This document shows, piece after piece, positions 46,992-58,185 of a stretch of DNA of 64,000 nt. A program made the translations under genes and the position numbers. Positions within the stretch are counted from its first letter, which is position 1. Every line of letters starts with the position of its first letter. Origin of the DNA: Pisaster brevispinus (Eukaryota > Echinodermata > Asteroidea > Forcipulatida > Asteriidae); the NCBI GenBank assembly GCA_023634235.1, contig JAMKCF010000019.1:7891684-7955683 (forward strand). Reading direction: 5' to 3'. The notes beneath the pieces were generated by a model. That model did not search any database. It saw only the letters and a list, made by a program, of their open reading frames with translations, and was not told the origin of the DNA.

Positions 46992-47380
46992 TTAAAGGCA
47001 AAGTATACCTTTGTTTTTTTTTAACCGTTTGATTGTTTCAATCCTATATAAATGTAGATATACACAATAAAACTAACCTGTGAATATTTCATTTCAAAAG
47101 GTGGTAGCGCTTTTAAGATATTGCCGAAACTCCAGAAAGGTTTTGTCCATGCAGGAAGAATAATCCGTAATTGAAATACACAATCTAAGAAGCGTCTCAT
47201 GCAGAAACGTTTCTCAGATTGAAATGAGTTTTAAACCCTCTCTCTAAAACGACATTCCTTTGAAGTGAATCATTTCTCAAAATGGTATACATTATCAATA
47301 GCTGCAGTGCTTCTTACCAAGTAAGTTTTTATGGTCATTAAATATTGGAGATATTACCAAAAGGTATACTCTTCCTTTAA
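46992..47380. mobile_element. TIR MITE, family B
   Basis: Starts ttaaaggcaaagtatacctt and ends aaaaggtatactcttccttt + aa: terminal inverted repeats flanked by TTAA. Nearly collinear with 29842-30224. Confidence 0.85.
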
Positions 47381-47695
47381 GGATGCATTTGCAATAATCA
47401 TGTCAGAGGGAAATTTTGTTTAAGATTATATACACCAAGGGTGAGAGTCATTTCTGACAAAAAAAATCTAAAACTAAGATCCAAATGTAAACAGGTATGT
47501 TGAAATGGTGACATTTTAACCTCTTGATAAACCCTTCAGTTACATAATTAAAGGAGCAAAAGTATCCTCAGTGCTAGAGATGTAGGTCAATCACAAAGAT
47601 TTCTATACCTCTGAAAGAAAAAAACAGCTACTTTTTCACCAGACAATCATCAAGAAGTCTGAACTCAGACAAAAGTCTGAAATTTCTCAACTCCA

Positions 47696-48010
47696 ACACA
47701 CACACACACACAACCTTACGGATAGGGTTTGTGGGGTCCTGCTATTGTTGTTCTATTATTCCCTTTTCTAAAGAATTCTCTTGTGGGGTCCAGTTTGAAC
47801 AAAGAATTCTCTTGTGGGGTCCATTGGTCCATTGTTGAAAAGACCCCAAAAAGGGTGCTCCCGTAAGCCCACATGTGTAAACACTGGCAATCGTGGACCC
47901 TCCTTTGTTCAACCCTTTGTGATAGCAACCATGGACCACAATATTTCCTTTGTGATAGCAACTGTGGTCCTATTGTTCCTTTTGTTATAGGTCCCCAGTT
48001 TGAATGTGTA
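47696..48010. repeat. Interspersed repeat, family H, with CA tract
   Basis: The CA run is followed by accttacggatagggtttgt and ggggtcctgctattgttgtt, then repeated 'aaagaattctcttgtggggtcc' words. The block 61690-61805 is the inverted copy of the left 110 bp. A second repeated word, 'tttgtgatagcaac...tggtcc', fills the right half. Confidence 0.65.
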
Positions 48011-48449
48011 TACCTACCCACACACCCAGCATTAGAACAGCCATTACAAATGAGTGCAAACAACAAGAGCCACGTATTATCAAAATGTAAACTGAGAAAA
48101 ACCCGGGCAACAAATCAACTGTGTTCCTGGAGATGGGCAACTAATGACATCAAAGACACCCCTTTGGTCAGCCATTCAAATATCTTGGACTAACCCAACT
48201 TGACCTGAACAAATGTTTGTTGTAAAATTGGCAGAAATATTATAAGGTTGTTATCTCCAATTTCTTCAGTACAAACAGTCTAAAGATTGTTTTCCAGCTA
48301 GACATATTGCACAATTTTACACGCAAGACATTCTGCAGAACTTAAAAAATGACACAATCCTCAGAATTTATAAAAACACATTTTGTAGAATTTTTACACA
48401 ACACAATGTTCAGACACCTAACAAGCACAGACAATTAAAAGCAACAAAT

Positions 48450-48572
48450 TCTGCAGAATATTACAATTAACACATTCTGCAGAACGTTACAAACAACACA
48501 TTCTGCAGGAAAATACAACGTACACATTCTGCAGAGTATTACAAACAACACATTCTGCAGAATATTACAGGC
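48450..48572. repeat. 26-bp tandem repeat with a PstI site per unit
   Basis: Unit ttctgcagaatattacaaac + aacaca, four to five good copies here and degenerate ones back to about 48330. It is followed by a (tacatg)n stretch at about 48583-48601. Confidence 0.85.
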
Positions 48573-48601
48573 TGCAGTGTTCTACATGTACATGTACATG
48601 T

Positions 48602-50228
48602 AGCACAACATCCAGAAAATGCCCACAAACAATAACAGAATCGAAACCTTTTACAACAAGGTAATCAAAAAATGCCTGCACTGGTTTATTGGTATAAAAT
48701 GAGAACATCCAAATTGATGCACCTAAAACATCATGAACATTTCTATAAATGCTAACGTGAACCAAAAACCGTAAATAAACATGACAAATTAGTAACACTT
48801 GAATCTCTGCCTCTTTCAATACCGATATATGTCATTGGTACAAAACTTCCATCCTTAAAAATAGGGTTTTTTTTCCTCTTCTTCATAGCGCATACATTTC
48901 TTCAAATTTCTCAATAACAATCTACAGTCTCAGACCAACTCTGAAGTACAGAGTATGAAATATTATATGAATAATTTGGTAAAATACAATACGAATCTTC
49001 CCAGAAAACATTATTTACAAATATACGCCAATTTTGCTTAGCCCGACATTAGTGAAATGGTTTTAATATTTCAATAGCATAAAAATTACTCAAGCAGAAT
49101 ACTGTTCATTTAAAAGTCTCCATCTGTCATTTGGGGAATTTGAGACATTGGAATGAATTAACTAGTTATACACATATTTCTATACATTTTTGAAATTGAG
49201 ATGGAATACATTGAGGTGCAGGGAATTCATAACAGTTTTGTCTTAATTAAAAATAAATAAATTTAAATAAAACATCTATAAAGGCCTTGACATCTCTCTC
49301 TCTCTCGGTGAAGTTTTCAGAAATTAATTTCATGTAAAGTTGATACAAATCGAGAACAGTTTCCAAACGACATGCTCTCCTCTTTGAAGAACAGGCAATG
49401 AATTGAAGCCGATTTCAAAAACAAGTTTCTGATTTTAATTTGCATATAATACATCATTTGGTGCCTGGCAGAAAGACGTAAGGCTCTCCATCTTCTGCCA
49501 AGAATGCAAAGAGCAACATTTTGTCCAAGCAGAAGGTTGAAAGCAATACACTGGCTACTCCAAAAAAAAGCAACCGATTTACGAATTATGACCGCTTTGC
49601 TTCTAAACCTTCCATGATGCTATCATGGTATCATGGTAGAGCATCCACTCCTCTAAGCAAGGCGGATTTAGAACGGATTATTAATTAAGAAGGGTGTCAT
49701 GAGCATTTTCATGTAACTTGACTACTCCACTATAAACCACTGTGACTACAAATTGGGTGACAAATAGTGGATAGCTCTTACAGAATGTAGGGTCAGGGGG
49801 GTTCGAATCCCACCTGAATAGTATGCCTCCGGGTTTTGGGGTTTTTTTTTCTGCATGGCTCAAGAAACACTGATCACACTTATCACACATGAGTGTAGGG
49901 TAGCATTACAAACATGTCTTGCAGAATTTAACTTTTAACAATTCCATTCTGCCTTCTGCTGCGGACACAACATAATGTTTTCTGATGAGTAGGGGAGTAT
50001 AAAGATGCACCATCCTTTGTAATGAAAAAAAAAAACCAGGAATGAAAAATATCAAAAAAAGATTCATGCCATGCTGTCTTATAACTTTACCCGGCTGACT
50101 TCAGTTAAAACATTTCACTAGTGACAAGAAATCAGAACTACAAATTCAGATAGTTGTTTTCAGGAGTGAGATATGAACAATCCAGTTCAATGGGTTACAA
50201 TCCTCTTAGAATTTACCTTGAACATCAG
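48602..50228. other. Non-coding stretch, possible distal 3' UTR of PALS1
   Basis: No coding signal. A tRNA B-box-like ggggttcgaatcccacctg (about 49799-49817) is a SINE remnant. Confidence 0.35.
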
Positions 50229-50383
50229 GCCCAATTTCATAGAAGCTGCACAAAACAGTTTTGCTTACCAGTGTAAGGTTACCAGCCAAAGTACCATGTC
50301 ACACGCACTATTTATGACCGGTATCCTGCTTGCTTTTGCTGAGCACCAAACTGTTAAGGACTACTGCCTGCTTAAGCAGCTCA
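50229..50383. mobile_element. Foldback MITE, family A, right end truncated
   Basis: Left end gcccaatttcatagaagctg; the interior gcttaccagtgtaaggttac and cagccaaagtaccatg. It stops at cttaagcagctc without the final tatgaaattgggc. Confidence 0.7.
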
Positions 50384-51025
50384 CATCTTCAAAGATTAGA
50401 TTTGCCATTTTATTGCTTACTACAGCCTTCTGTTTCTGGAAAAGGTACTTTGTGTGCCTGGAAGAATGGCCTGGAGCCTCACGCCTTTTTTTCTGGGCAC
50501 ACGACGAAATTTGAAAATTGTGATGGCTTCAGCCCTTAGTTCCCCCTTATTCTGGACCAAGAACCTCCCATAATGTTACAATTTGGGTTTACAGACTCTG
50601 TGCCATCACCAGAAATACAAAACACTGCTTCACTTCTTACGACAACAACAAAATTACAATGCTTAAGGAGGTTTTGAGAATATCCTGAAATCATGAAAAA
50701 AAAAAACGACAAATCAATTTTTAATCCGATTGGAATCAAACGTGTCTCAATCATGTGACCACTCCCCGTTGGTTGCAGACAGAATCTTCTCATCTTGAGT
50801 TGCCACACTGACATACTTTGAATATCAGATTGAATACTACATTGACAAAATACATCTGGACATGTTGATGTTATCTTACAGTCCCACAGAACTCATCAGA
50901 GCATTCTAGGAACAGATGGTGTCTGAAGCCTTAAGGGTGCCATACTATTTACACATTCCCGGAAGAATCCAATTCATCCAAGGTGACAATTATCACCTAT
51001 TAAAATGGGCAATTATATAATAAGC

Positions 51026-51193
51026 TCTGGGCCACATTTACCCAGTAAGCACAAAACTGTCTAAGTCTTGCTTTTTAGGTAACAAGCCCAAAATGTATGT
51101 AGTCTAGAGTGTTGTGACTGGTACCCAGCTAATGCCCCCCAAATTAGCTTGCTAACATTTTCTGTTCAACAGCTCAATGAAGATTCGCCCTGC
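51026..51193. mobile_element. Foldback MITE, family A, diverged
   Basis: Left ggccacatttacccagtaag, right tcaacagctcaatgaagatt; the interior actggtacccagctaatg fits the family. Confidence 0.5.
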
Positions 51194-54100
51194 AAGGTAC
51201 AAGTCCTACATTACCTTTACCTTTAATGTTTAGAGCCCAAGGTCAAAGGTCAAAACTTGATTTGTCCCCGCAAAACTTGTTCCCGAAAAAAAAATAATAA
51301 TCAAAAGATATCACCTTTAAAGCGGCAGATGCAAAATCAGTGATATTGACAAAAATTACTCTATGAATATAAGCCCAATTTAAAGGTTGCTTTACCTATA
51401 TGTTCTTTAATGGATAATTATTGTAGAAAAAAAAACGCCAAACTGTAGGAATTAGCACCTGGTAATAATGTACAAATACATACATTCAATGAAAAGTAGT
51501 GTGTGTGTACAATTGACTGGGAACGGTTCAAATTTGTAATGAAAGGCGTTGCTAAAAAATAAAAAAAATGTTGAGCTCGTACACAAGGAATGCAAGCTAT
51601 TTCTAGATCATGACTACATGCACAGAGTGTCAGGGCAAGTATTTTTGTTGTTGCAAAAGGAGTACATGCCTTGTTGACCCGAGCAGAGTCTTTTTCAACA
51701 GCCAAACTGTCCATTTTTTAAAATAACTTTGTTAAGGCACTGGAAGACAATGAAAACAACTTATGTTAAATCAACAGTAGATCATTTAAGACAACCAACA
51801 ACAACAACAAAAGCAAGAAAGAAAAAGAAGTCAGTTGTTTTGCTGACAAGACTTTGTAATCATAGATAGTTGTCTTGGGGGAATCGGTCTTTCACTGTGT
51901 CCAAATACCAAGCCACAAATGAAACGGCAACGGATATAAATTTACTTATACTTCAAAGAAAAAACAAAATTACGAATTTGTTTCAGGCAATTGGATTCTA
52001 ACACATCATGAGGTAGTAAAAAAAAAATAATAATAATAAAAATAGTAATTTCTGATTTAATTTATAATTCACATCAAAGCTCATTGTGTTTCTGTTTTTT
52101 TTCTGGGGTGTGATGTTTATGTTTTAGCACCGTGTTGAACAAATTCCGAGTGCAGCTCTTAGCAAACTAAAATATCATTTAAAAAAAAAAATGTGATGAA
52201 TAAGCATCATTATGAACTGTATGTTCTCAAGTGATAACTTCTTGTGACTTATTCAAGATTGGTATTTCCAAAAAATAATAATATACAACAAATAAAGTAT
52301 CAGAAGAAAAAGAAATTGACTGATGAGTTGCAATAATCTATGTACACTCAAAAACAAAAAATTAGGCCTGACCAGACGTATATATATATACATGTGTATA
52401 CACAATTGGGTATTATTCATTATTAAATAAAATAACAACAGAAGAATTTTGTTTGAAAAAAAAAAAAACCAAAACAACAACAACTTGAGAGGCTGGTAGT
52501 TAAGAATGTTGGAGAACAATTGAAGAATTGGTATAAGGTGTCACTACAAATTAATTACATCCATTGTAAAACAAAATCGGGTACTTAATTAATTTAAACA
52601 TAGTATATAATAACTTAACTGTAATAACTACAAATGAGTGACAATGCTACATTTACAACTGAATCAAATCAGGACCTGTTGGAATGAGATTGACAGTGTA
52701 CTATAACATTTGGTCGGATAGATTCGTTAATACCTTTATAATACACATTTTTTAAAATATAGATGTCCTACTTCTGCTGGTGGTGAAATCAAAATTACAA
52801 GTGTACAGGGATTAATGTTTTTGCGATACATGTTGTGGACCTCATTGTTTTGTTTGCCCTCAGAAATAACCGGTTCGGATGCGAACAAGGAGAATGGCAC
52901 GCACACAATGCAAAGGTCAAATGATTGTCTTTGGTTAGAGTGACCTCTTGGCGTCAGCCAATCGAGGGATTGGCTGTGCAGCTAAAAAAGCAACAGCGTA
53001 GGAAAACCGTTTTAAAAAAGTTTCTGTTGTCGTGAGAATAAAAAACACTTGTCCGTTTCATCTCCAGTACTGTCTGCTTTTGTGCCGTGCTTTTCGATGA
53101 GTGCTTGAATTCCTTCCTCACAAATGTTACCAATCACTTTTAAAAAGGGGTGGTCCAGAAGATTTCAACATTTTAAAGGTCATGCAGAGAGTAACACTTT
53201 TGAAGACCCACTCCCCCCAACGTAAAACTTCTCAACAATTTTGGTTCATTTCAGTATCATTGTGTATTAGCACCCCCCCCCCAACTTCCAAACACAACTA
53301 AACCAAATGATTGCTTGCGCGATTTTCAAGTGCACTTTTTGTTTCCAAATGTGTTTTCCTCTGATGATTCTAACTTTAGAGAAATCTCAACATTTTCAAG
53401 CACCTATATTAAGTCGTACATAGCCTCTGACCCCTGACCCCACTGTTGCACTCTTTGCATTAACCATAAAAATGTTGAAAACTTTGGATGGTCCCTTAAA
53501 ACAAACACATGGGGCCTCCTTTCGACACAAATCACCAGGTAGAGACTGCTGAGACTGCTGAGAGAGTAGTCTTAATGAGACAATTAGGCTAATTATTTGT
53601 TTAAACAAATTGTTTTTCCTTTGTGGTTTCTTACTTGATAAACACATTTTTGTTAACACTTTGTAAATGAAGCTACTGGCTGTGAATACAATATCTAAAC
53701 CATCACATTGAATTATACCCACTGGGTTGCTTGCTAATGAAGCAGCACTGAAAATGGAAGACACTTTTGGTTCTTTTCTTTTTTTTATCCGTTTCTGGAT
53801 ACAACATTCCGACCTTCTTCTGGGTTTTTTTCTTCATCTGTATCTATTTGCCTTACCCCAACAAAATAAAGAAATACTTCAAAGCTGGACTGAATTCAGA
53901 ACAGTGTTTACCCTCCTACTCATGGTGACATTTTTCAACGAGTTGACCAACCATTTGAAAACCTTCGACTGAACGGGTTGTGTAGGGTTGCTAACTGTGT
54001 ACTGTGTCGATTCATTCACCACATACCATACTGCAAGCTGGCATAGTTGATCCATCCATCAAAACCACAATGGATGATATTGAATGGTCAGAGAGTAGGA

Positions 54101-54757
54101 GGGTTGACTGAAACTGTTGCTTACAAAATTCAGAATACGTTGTGTCAATTCCTAAAAGGTCACTCAGGTCAATAACAACTCGAGTACGAACACTTTAAGG
54201 TTAAGGAACACACAAACTGGATTGTTTTTTTCTCCTTTCTGGGGTTTACAACAGAACTTAAAAGAGTTTATTTGTGCACTGACCCACTGGCTAGGAATGT
54301 TATTTGTTTCACATTCTGTTTTATTTTGTCATGTTTACAATTCAAGAAAATGGAATCATTTTAGTCTGTGTTTAACATGCTTTGTTGCTTTCTTTAGTTG
54401 ACCCATTTTTGCTAATGATACCGTCTATGAGTCGGCCATTTTAAATTCAGCGATCCATCCCAAGGAAGCCGCCCTCTATTGGCATGTTTCAGACAAGCTC
54501 TTCATCACACACACGCTCCAAAACGTTTCCTTTTTCCCTGTTGAAGGATATTTGACAATCTTGAAGCTCCAGAACAACCTCGTCCTGCTTCACCACTCTA
54601 AGGTGTCTTCTTTGGCAAGGTACGGTGTCGGATGTTCGTCTCGCCCTTCGTTATGATCAAAATTGAGGGGCGATGTCACATAAAGGCAGGCCACGATGCG
54701 AACCACTGAGTCTAAACTTTCTCCGCTATTAAAAATACAAAACGTCCTTCAACGCCC
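51194..54757 (-). other. 3' flank / probable 3' UTR of PALS1
   Basis: Non-coding, AT-rich, with short A and T runs. It lies directly downstream of the PALS1 stop on the minus strand, so part of it should be 3' UTR; the cleavage site cannot be placed. Confidence 0.4.
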
Positions 54758-54937
54758 CTAGCTGTTGAGCCACGTCAGGGGAACCCACTGCGGCTCATGT
54801 TGTATTCTGTTAATCTCTTGTAAGAGTTCTGAATACGCTCTCTCGTGGTCGTAATGGATGATGACGTAATCAAAGTAGTGGCCGTAGGAGTCTTCCATCG
54901 CACGCCCCATCTCAATAATCTCTCGTAACTCATCTTC
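54758..54937 (-). CDS. PALS1: PALS1 (MPP5), last coding exon, GUK domain end
   Basis: Fifty-nine codons plus stop, acceptor tacctttgcag, phase 0. It reads EDELREIIEMGRAMEDSYGH then YFDYVIIHYDHERAYSELLQ and ends EPQWVPLTWLNS. The EPQWVP-x-x-W ending is typical of MPP-family guanylate-kinase-like domains, and the near match to EPQWVPSTWLR points to PALS1/MPP5 rather than MPP2/6. The protein ends directly after the domain, as in the family. Confidence 0.95.
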   Translation of the reverse strand, partial: EDELREIIEMGRAMEDSYGHYFDYVIIHYDHERAYSELLQEINRIQHEPQWVPLTWLNS

Positions 54938-54996
54938 CTGCAAAGGTATCAAGCAAAGATGCAAGTAAGAACTCAAGCTTGCATGGTGTCGGGTAT

Positions 54997-55895
54997 TGGG
55001 TTGGTTTTGATATGAGTAGGTTTTGATATGGGTAGGTTTTGATATGAGTAGGTTTTGATATGGGTAGGTTTTGATATGAGTAGGTTTTGATATGGGTAGG
55101 TTTTGATATGAGTAGGTTTTGATATGGGTTGGTTTTGATACGGGTAGGTTTTGATACGGGTTGGTTTTGATATGGGTAGGTTTTGATATGGGTAGGTTTC
55201 GAAATGGGTTGGTTTCGATATGGGTGGGTTTCGATATGGGTGGGTTTTGATGTGGGTGGGTTTTGATGTGGGTGGGTTTTGATGTGGGTGGGTTTTGATG
55301 TGGGTGGGTTTTGATGTGGGTGGGTTTTGATGTGGGTGGGTTTTGATGTGGGTGGGTTTTGATGTGTGTGGGTTTTGATATGGGTAGGTTTTGATATGGG
55401 TTGGTTTTGATATGGGTTGGTTTTGATATGGGTGGATTTTTGATATGGGTGGGTTTTGATATGGGTGGGTTTTGATATGGGTTGGTTTTGATATGGGTTG
55501 GTTTTGATATGGGTTGGTTTTGATATGGGTGGGTTTTGATATGGGTGAGTTTTGATATGGGTTTGATATGGGTGGGTTTTGATATGGGTGGGTTTTGATA
55601 TGGGTAGGTTTTGATTTGGGTAGATTTTAATTTGGGTAGGTTTTCATATAAGTAGGTTTTGATTTGGGTAATTTTTGATACGGGTTGGTTTTGATATGGG
55701 TAGGTTTTGATATAAGTGGGTTTTGATATGGGTAGGTTTTGATATGAGTAAGTTACGGGTTGTTTTGATATGGGTAGGTTTTGATACGGGTTGGTTTTGA
55801 TATGGGTTGGATTCGATACGGGTAGGTTTTTATACGGGTTGGTTTTGATATGGATTGGTTTCGATACGGGTTGGTTTTGATATAGGTTTTGAACA
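54997..55895. repeat. 16-bp minisatellite, about 55 copies
   Basis: Unit ggttttgatatgggta with variants (gagta, gggtt, gggtg). A homogeneous subarray of tgatgtgggtgggttt units occupies about 55250-55375. It lies in the last PALS1 intron and ends about 60 bp from the splice acceptor of the last exon. Its minus strand, the transcribed sense, reads taaaaccc-like pyrimidine/A-rich units. Confidence 0.95.
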
Positions 55896-56060
55896 AGTCC
55901 TGGCTACACCGCTGTTTGAACTTGAAGTGTCTGGATACTAGACCACCTAAATGCTCTCCCACCATAACTACCACCATGTATTGTATTCAAGACAACATTT
56001 CAGCCACTGACTTCAGCATAGGATTCAAAGAAGCCATCCCTGCCCTGATTCAAACTTTAC

Positions 56061-56171
56061 CTTCAGCAGTTCACCAGCCTCTGTTCGTTGCTGTCTGAGA
56101 CGGTCAAGCGACGGTGGACAGATAAATATGAAGTAAGGCCTCAGGTCAGAATTCTTCAGCACTTTTAGAGA
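56061..56171 (-). CDS. PALS1: PALS1 (MPP5), GUK domain exon
   Basis: Thirty-seven codons, phase 0 at both ends, acceptor cccctttgcag and donor AAG|GTAAAG. It reads SLKVLKNSDLRPYFIFICPP then SLDRLRQQRTEAGELLK, matching the SLKTLRNSDLKPY-(I/F)IFI-PP segment of PALS1. Confidence 0.95.
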
Positions 56172-56394
56172 CTGCAAAGGGGAAAAAAGGGCAAAAACGA
56201 GTGAAACCACAATCAATATAATCAGGGGTTTGGATAGAGAGACCACAGCAAACCTCACATGAAACCTCACAGCAAACCTCACAGCAACGGAAAATGAGAA
56301 CAGGTAAAGCCAATGTTGTTTAGGAAAGGGCAGGGTGCCACCATTTTTAACCGACTGTGATTTTGACTGATTTTGCATGTGATGCTTAGTGATT

Positions 56395-56860
56395 TAGATT
56401 GTACCTTTAACCTTGATTTTGATTCTAGCTATTATTTTTGGCTGGGAACTTAGATTCTGACTAATTCCAAATTGGATTCTAGCTGACAGAGGGTTATAAG
56501 TGATTTTGATCATAATTCTAAGTGATTTTGATTGTGATTCTAAGTGATTTTGATAGGAATCTAGGTGATTTTTTTTATTGTGATTCCAAGTGATTCTAAG
56601 TGATTTTGATTGTGATTCTAAGTGATTTTGATAGGAATCTAGGTGATTTTTTTTATTGTGATTCCAAGTGATTCTAAGTGATTTTGATAGTGATTCTAAG
56701 TGATTAAGATTGTGAATCTGGGTGATTTTGAGTGCAATTCTAACTGATTTTGATTGTGATTCTAAGTGATTATGATTGTGAATCTGGGTGATTTTGAGTG
56801 CAATTCTAACTGATTTTGATTGTGATTCTTAGTGATTTTCATTGTGGTTTTAACAGACTT
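56395..56860. repeat. Degenerate tandem repeat, about 22-bp unit
   Basis: Repeated words gtgattctaagtgattttga and ttgtgattct, with a duplicated block (ataggaatctaggtgatttt occurs twice). It lies in the PALS1 intron upstream of the exon at 56171. Confidence 0.8.
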
Positions 56861-57864
56861 TTCAGTGTGTATACCACTGTAATTTGTAATTTTGAACATG
56901 GTAAGCCATGAGAGTGAAGGGTTTAGCCTGTGATTGGATGAATTTTTAAAAAAATCAAATAAGGGGTAATACAGGGCACACTGGAAAAATTTATTTGCAC
57001 ACAACGAAACATGGAAAGTCCAACACAATTGATAAATAGACCATAATGTACGTAGTTACAATTATTGCAAATTCCAATCCTGTTTATGTGAAAACAAATC
57101 ATGCAATGACTGAACATGAAATAGAAATGCATTTTGAGGCTGAAGAATCTAGAAAAAGAGCCCACACCTTTGGGCTACATGCATAGATCTATGTAGGAAA
57201 GTATACACTACAAGGGATCAATACAATCAGTGAAATGTTTAGCCAGTGGACGGGTGAATAAATAAAAAAACACACCAAATAGTTACAGCTTGATAAGAAG
57301 ATAAAAACAAAGAGAGAAATGTCTATACTGTTGTCCGAGTCGCACTGTTTACCACTTCAATAAAAACACATTTCCACACTGTTTCTAAGCAGCAAGAAAC
57401 ATAATATCAAGAACTGAATTCTGAATGACTCTATTAAAGTATCAAGTTTTGAACAGTCTCTTGTTGTTTACATTTGTTTTTGATTTGATTATTAGGCCAG
57501 CAACTTTTGAAGTTAAAATAAACAGATTGAAGTTGACCAGCATTTATAAATACATGGTTCTAATAATATAGTGAACGAATAAAGAACGCATAAAGAAGCT
57601 CAAGACATACTGCCTTTATGGTTTCAGGTACTTTGAACTCCGACCCTCATGACTGTGTGGGTCTTGTTCACGGTTAAGATTCCGACAATTTTGGAGATTT
57701 GTTTCACTGCATCCATGTTCATGTGATAATGACAGAAAATTTAAAAAATAATACAATAACGGCGACGACACACAAACTCACAAAACAATCACAATTCAAC
57801 TGATTCATGCAAATACGAACATCAGTTTGGGCAGAAGGATTGCTTTATAAAACAGGATGTGTTG
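56861..57864. other. PALS1 intron, non-coding
   Basis: Nothing recognised besides short AT-rich words. Confidence 0.5.
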
Positions 57865-58185
57865 AGCTGTTAAACACCACCATGAAAGCGGTTGTTATGC
57901 AAAGCAGTTATGCAAAGCAGGGCAAGCAAAGTGTTGAATATTCAAAGTGAAACACACTATCATGCAAAGGGTTTCTTTGTGCAAGGCCGGTTAAGCAAGG
58001 TGTTGAATATTCAAGAGTTGTTAAACACACTCTTATGCAAGAGAATGTTTTTGCAAAGCAGGGTGGGCAAAGTACTGAATATTGAACAGTTGTTAAACAC
58101 ATTTTCATGCAAATGATTACTATTCTTATGCAAGGCAGGGTGAACAAAGCATTGAATATTCAAAGAGCTGTTAAACACACCCTCA
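57865..58185. repeat. Tandem repeat of about 75 bp, four copies
   Basis: Each unit carries gttaaacacac, a tcatgcaa or cttatgcaa word, gcaaagcagggt and gttgaatattcaa, in that order. Copies have diverged by small insertions. Confidence 0.8.
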
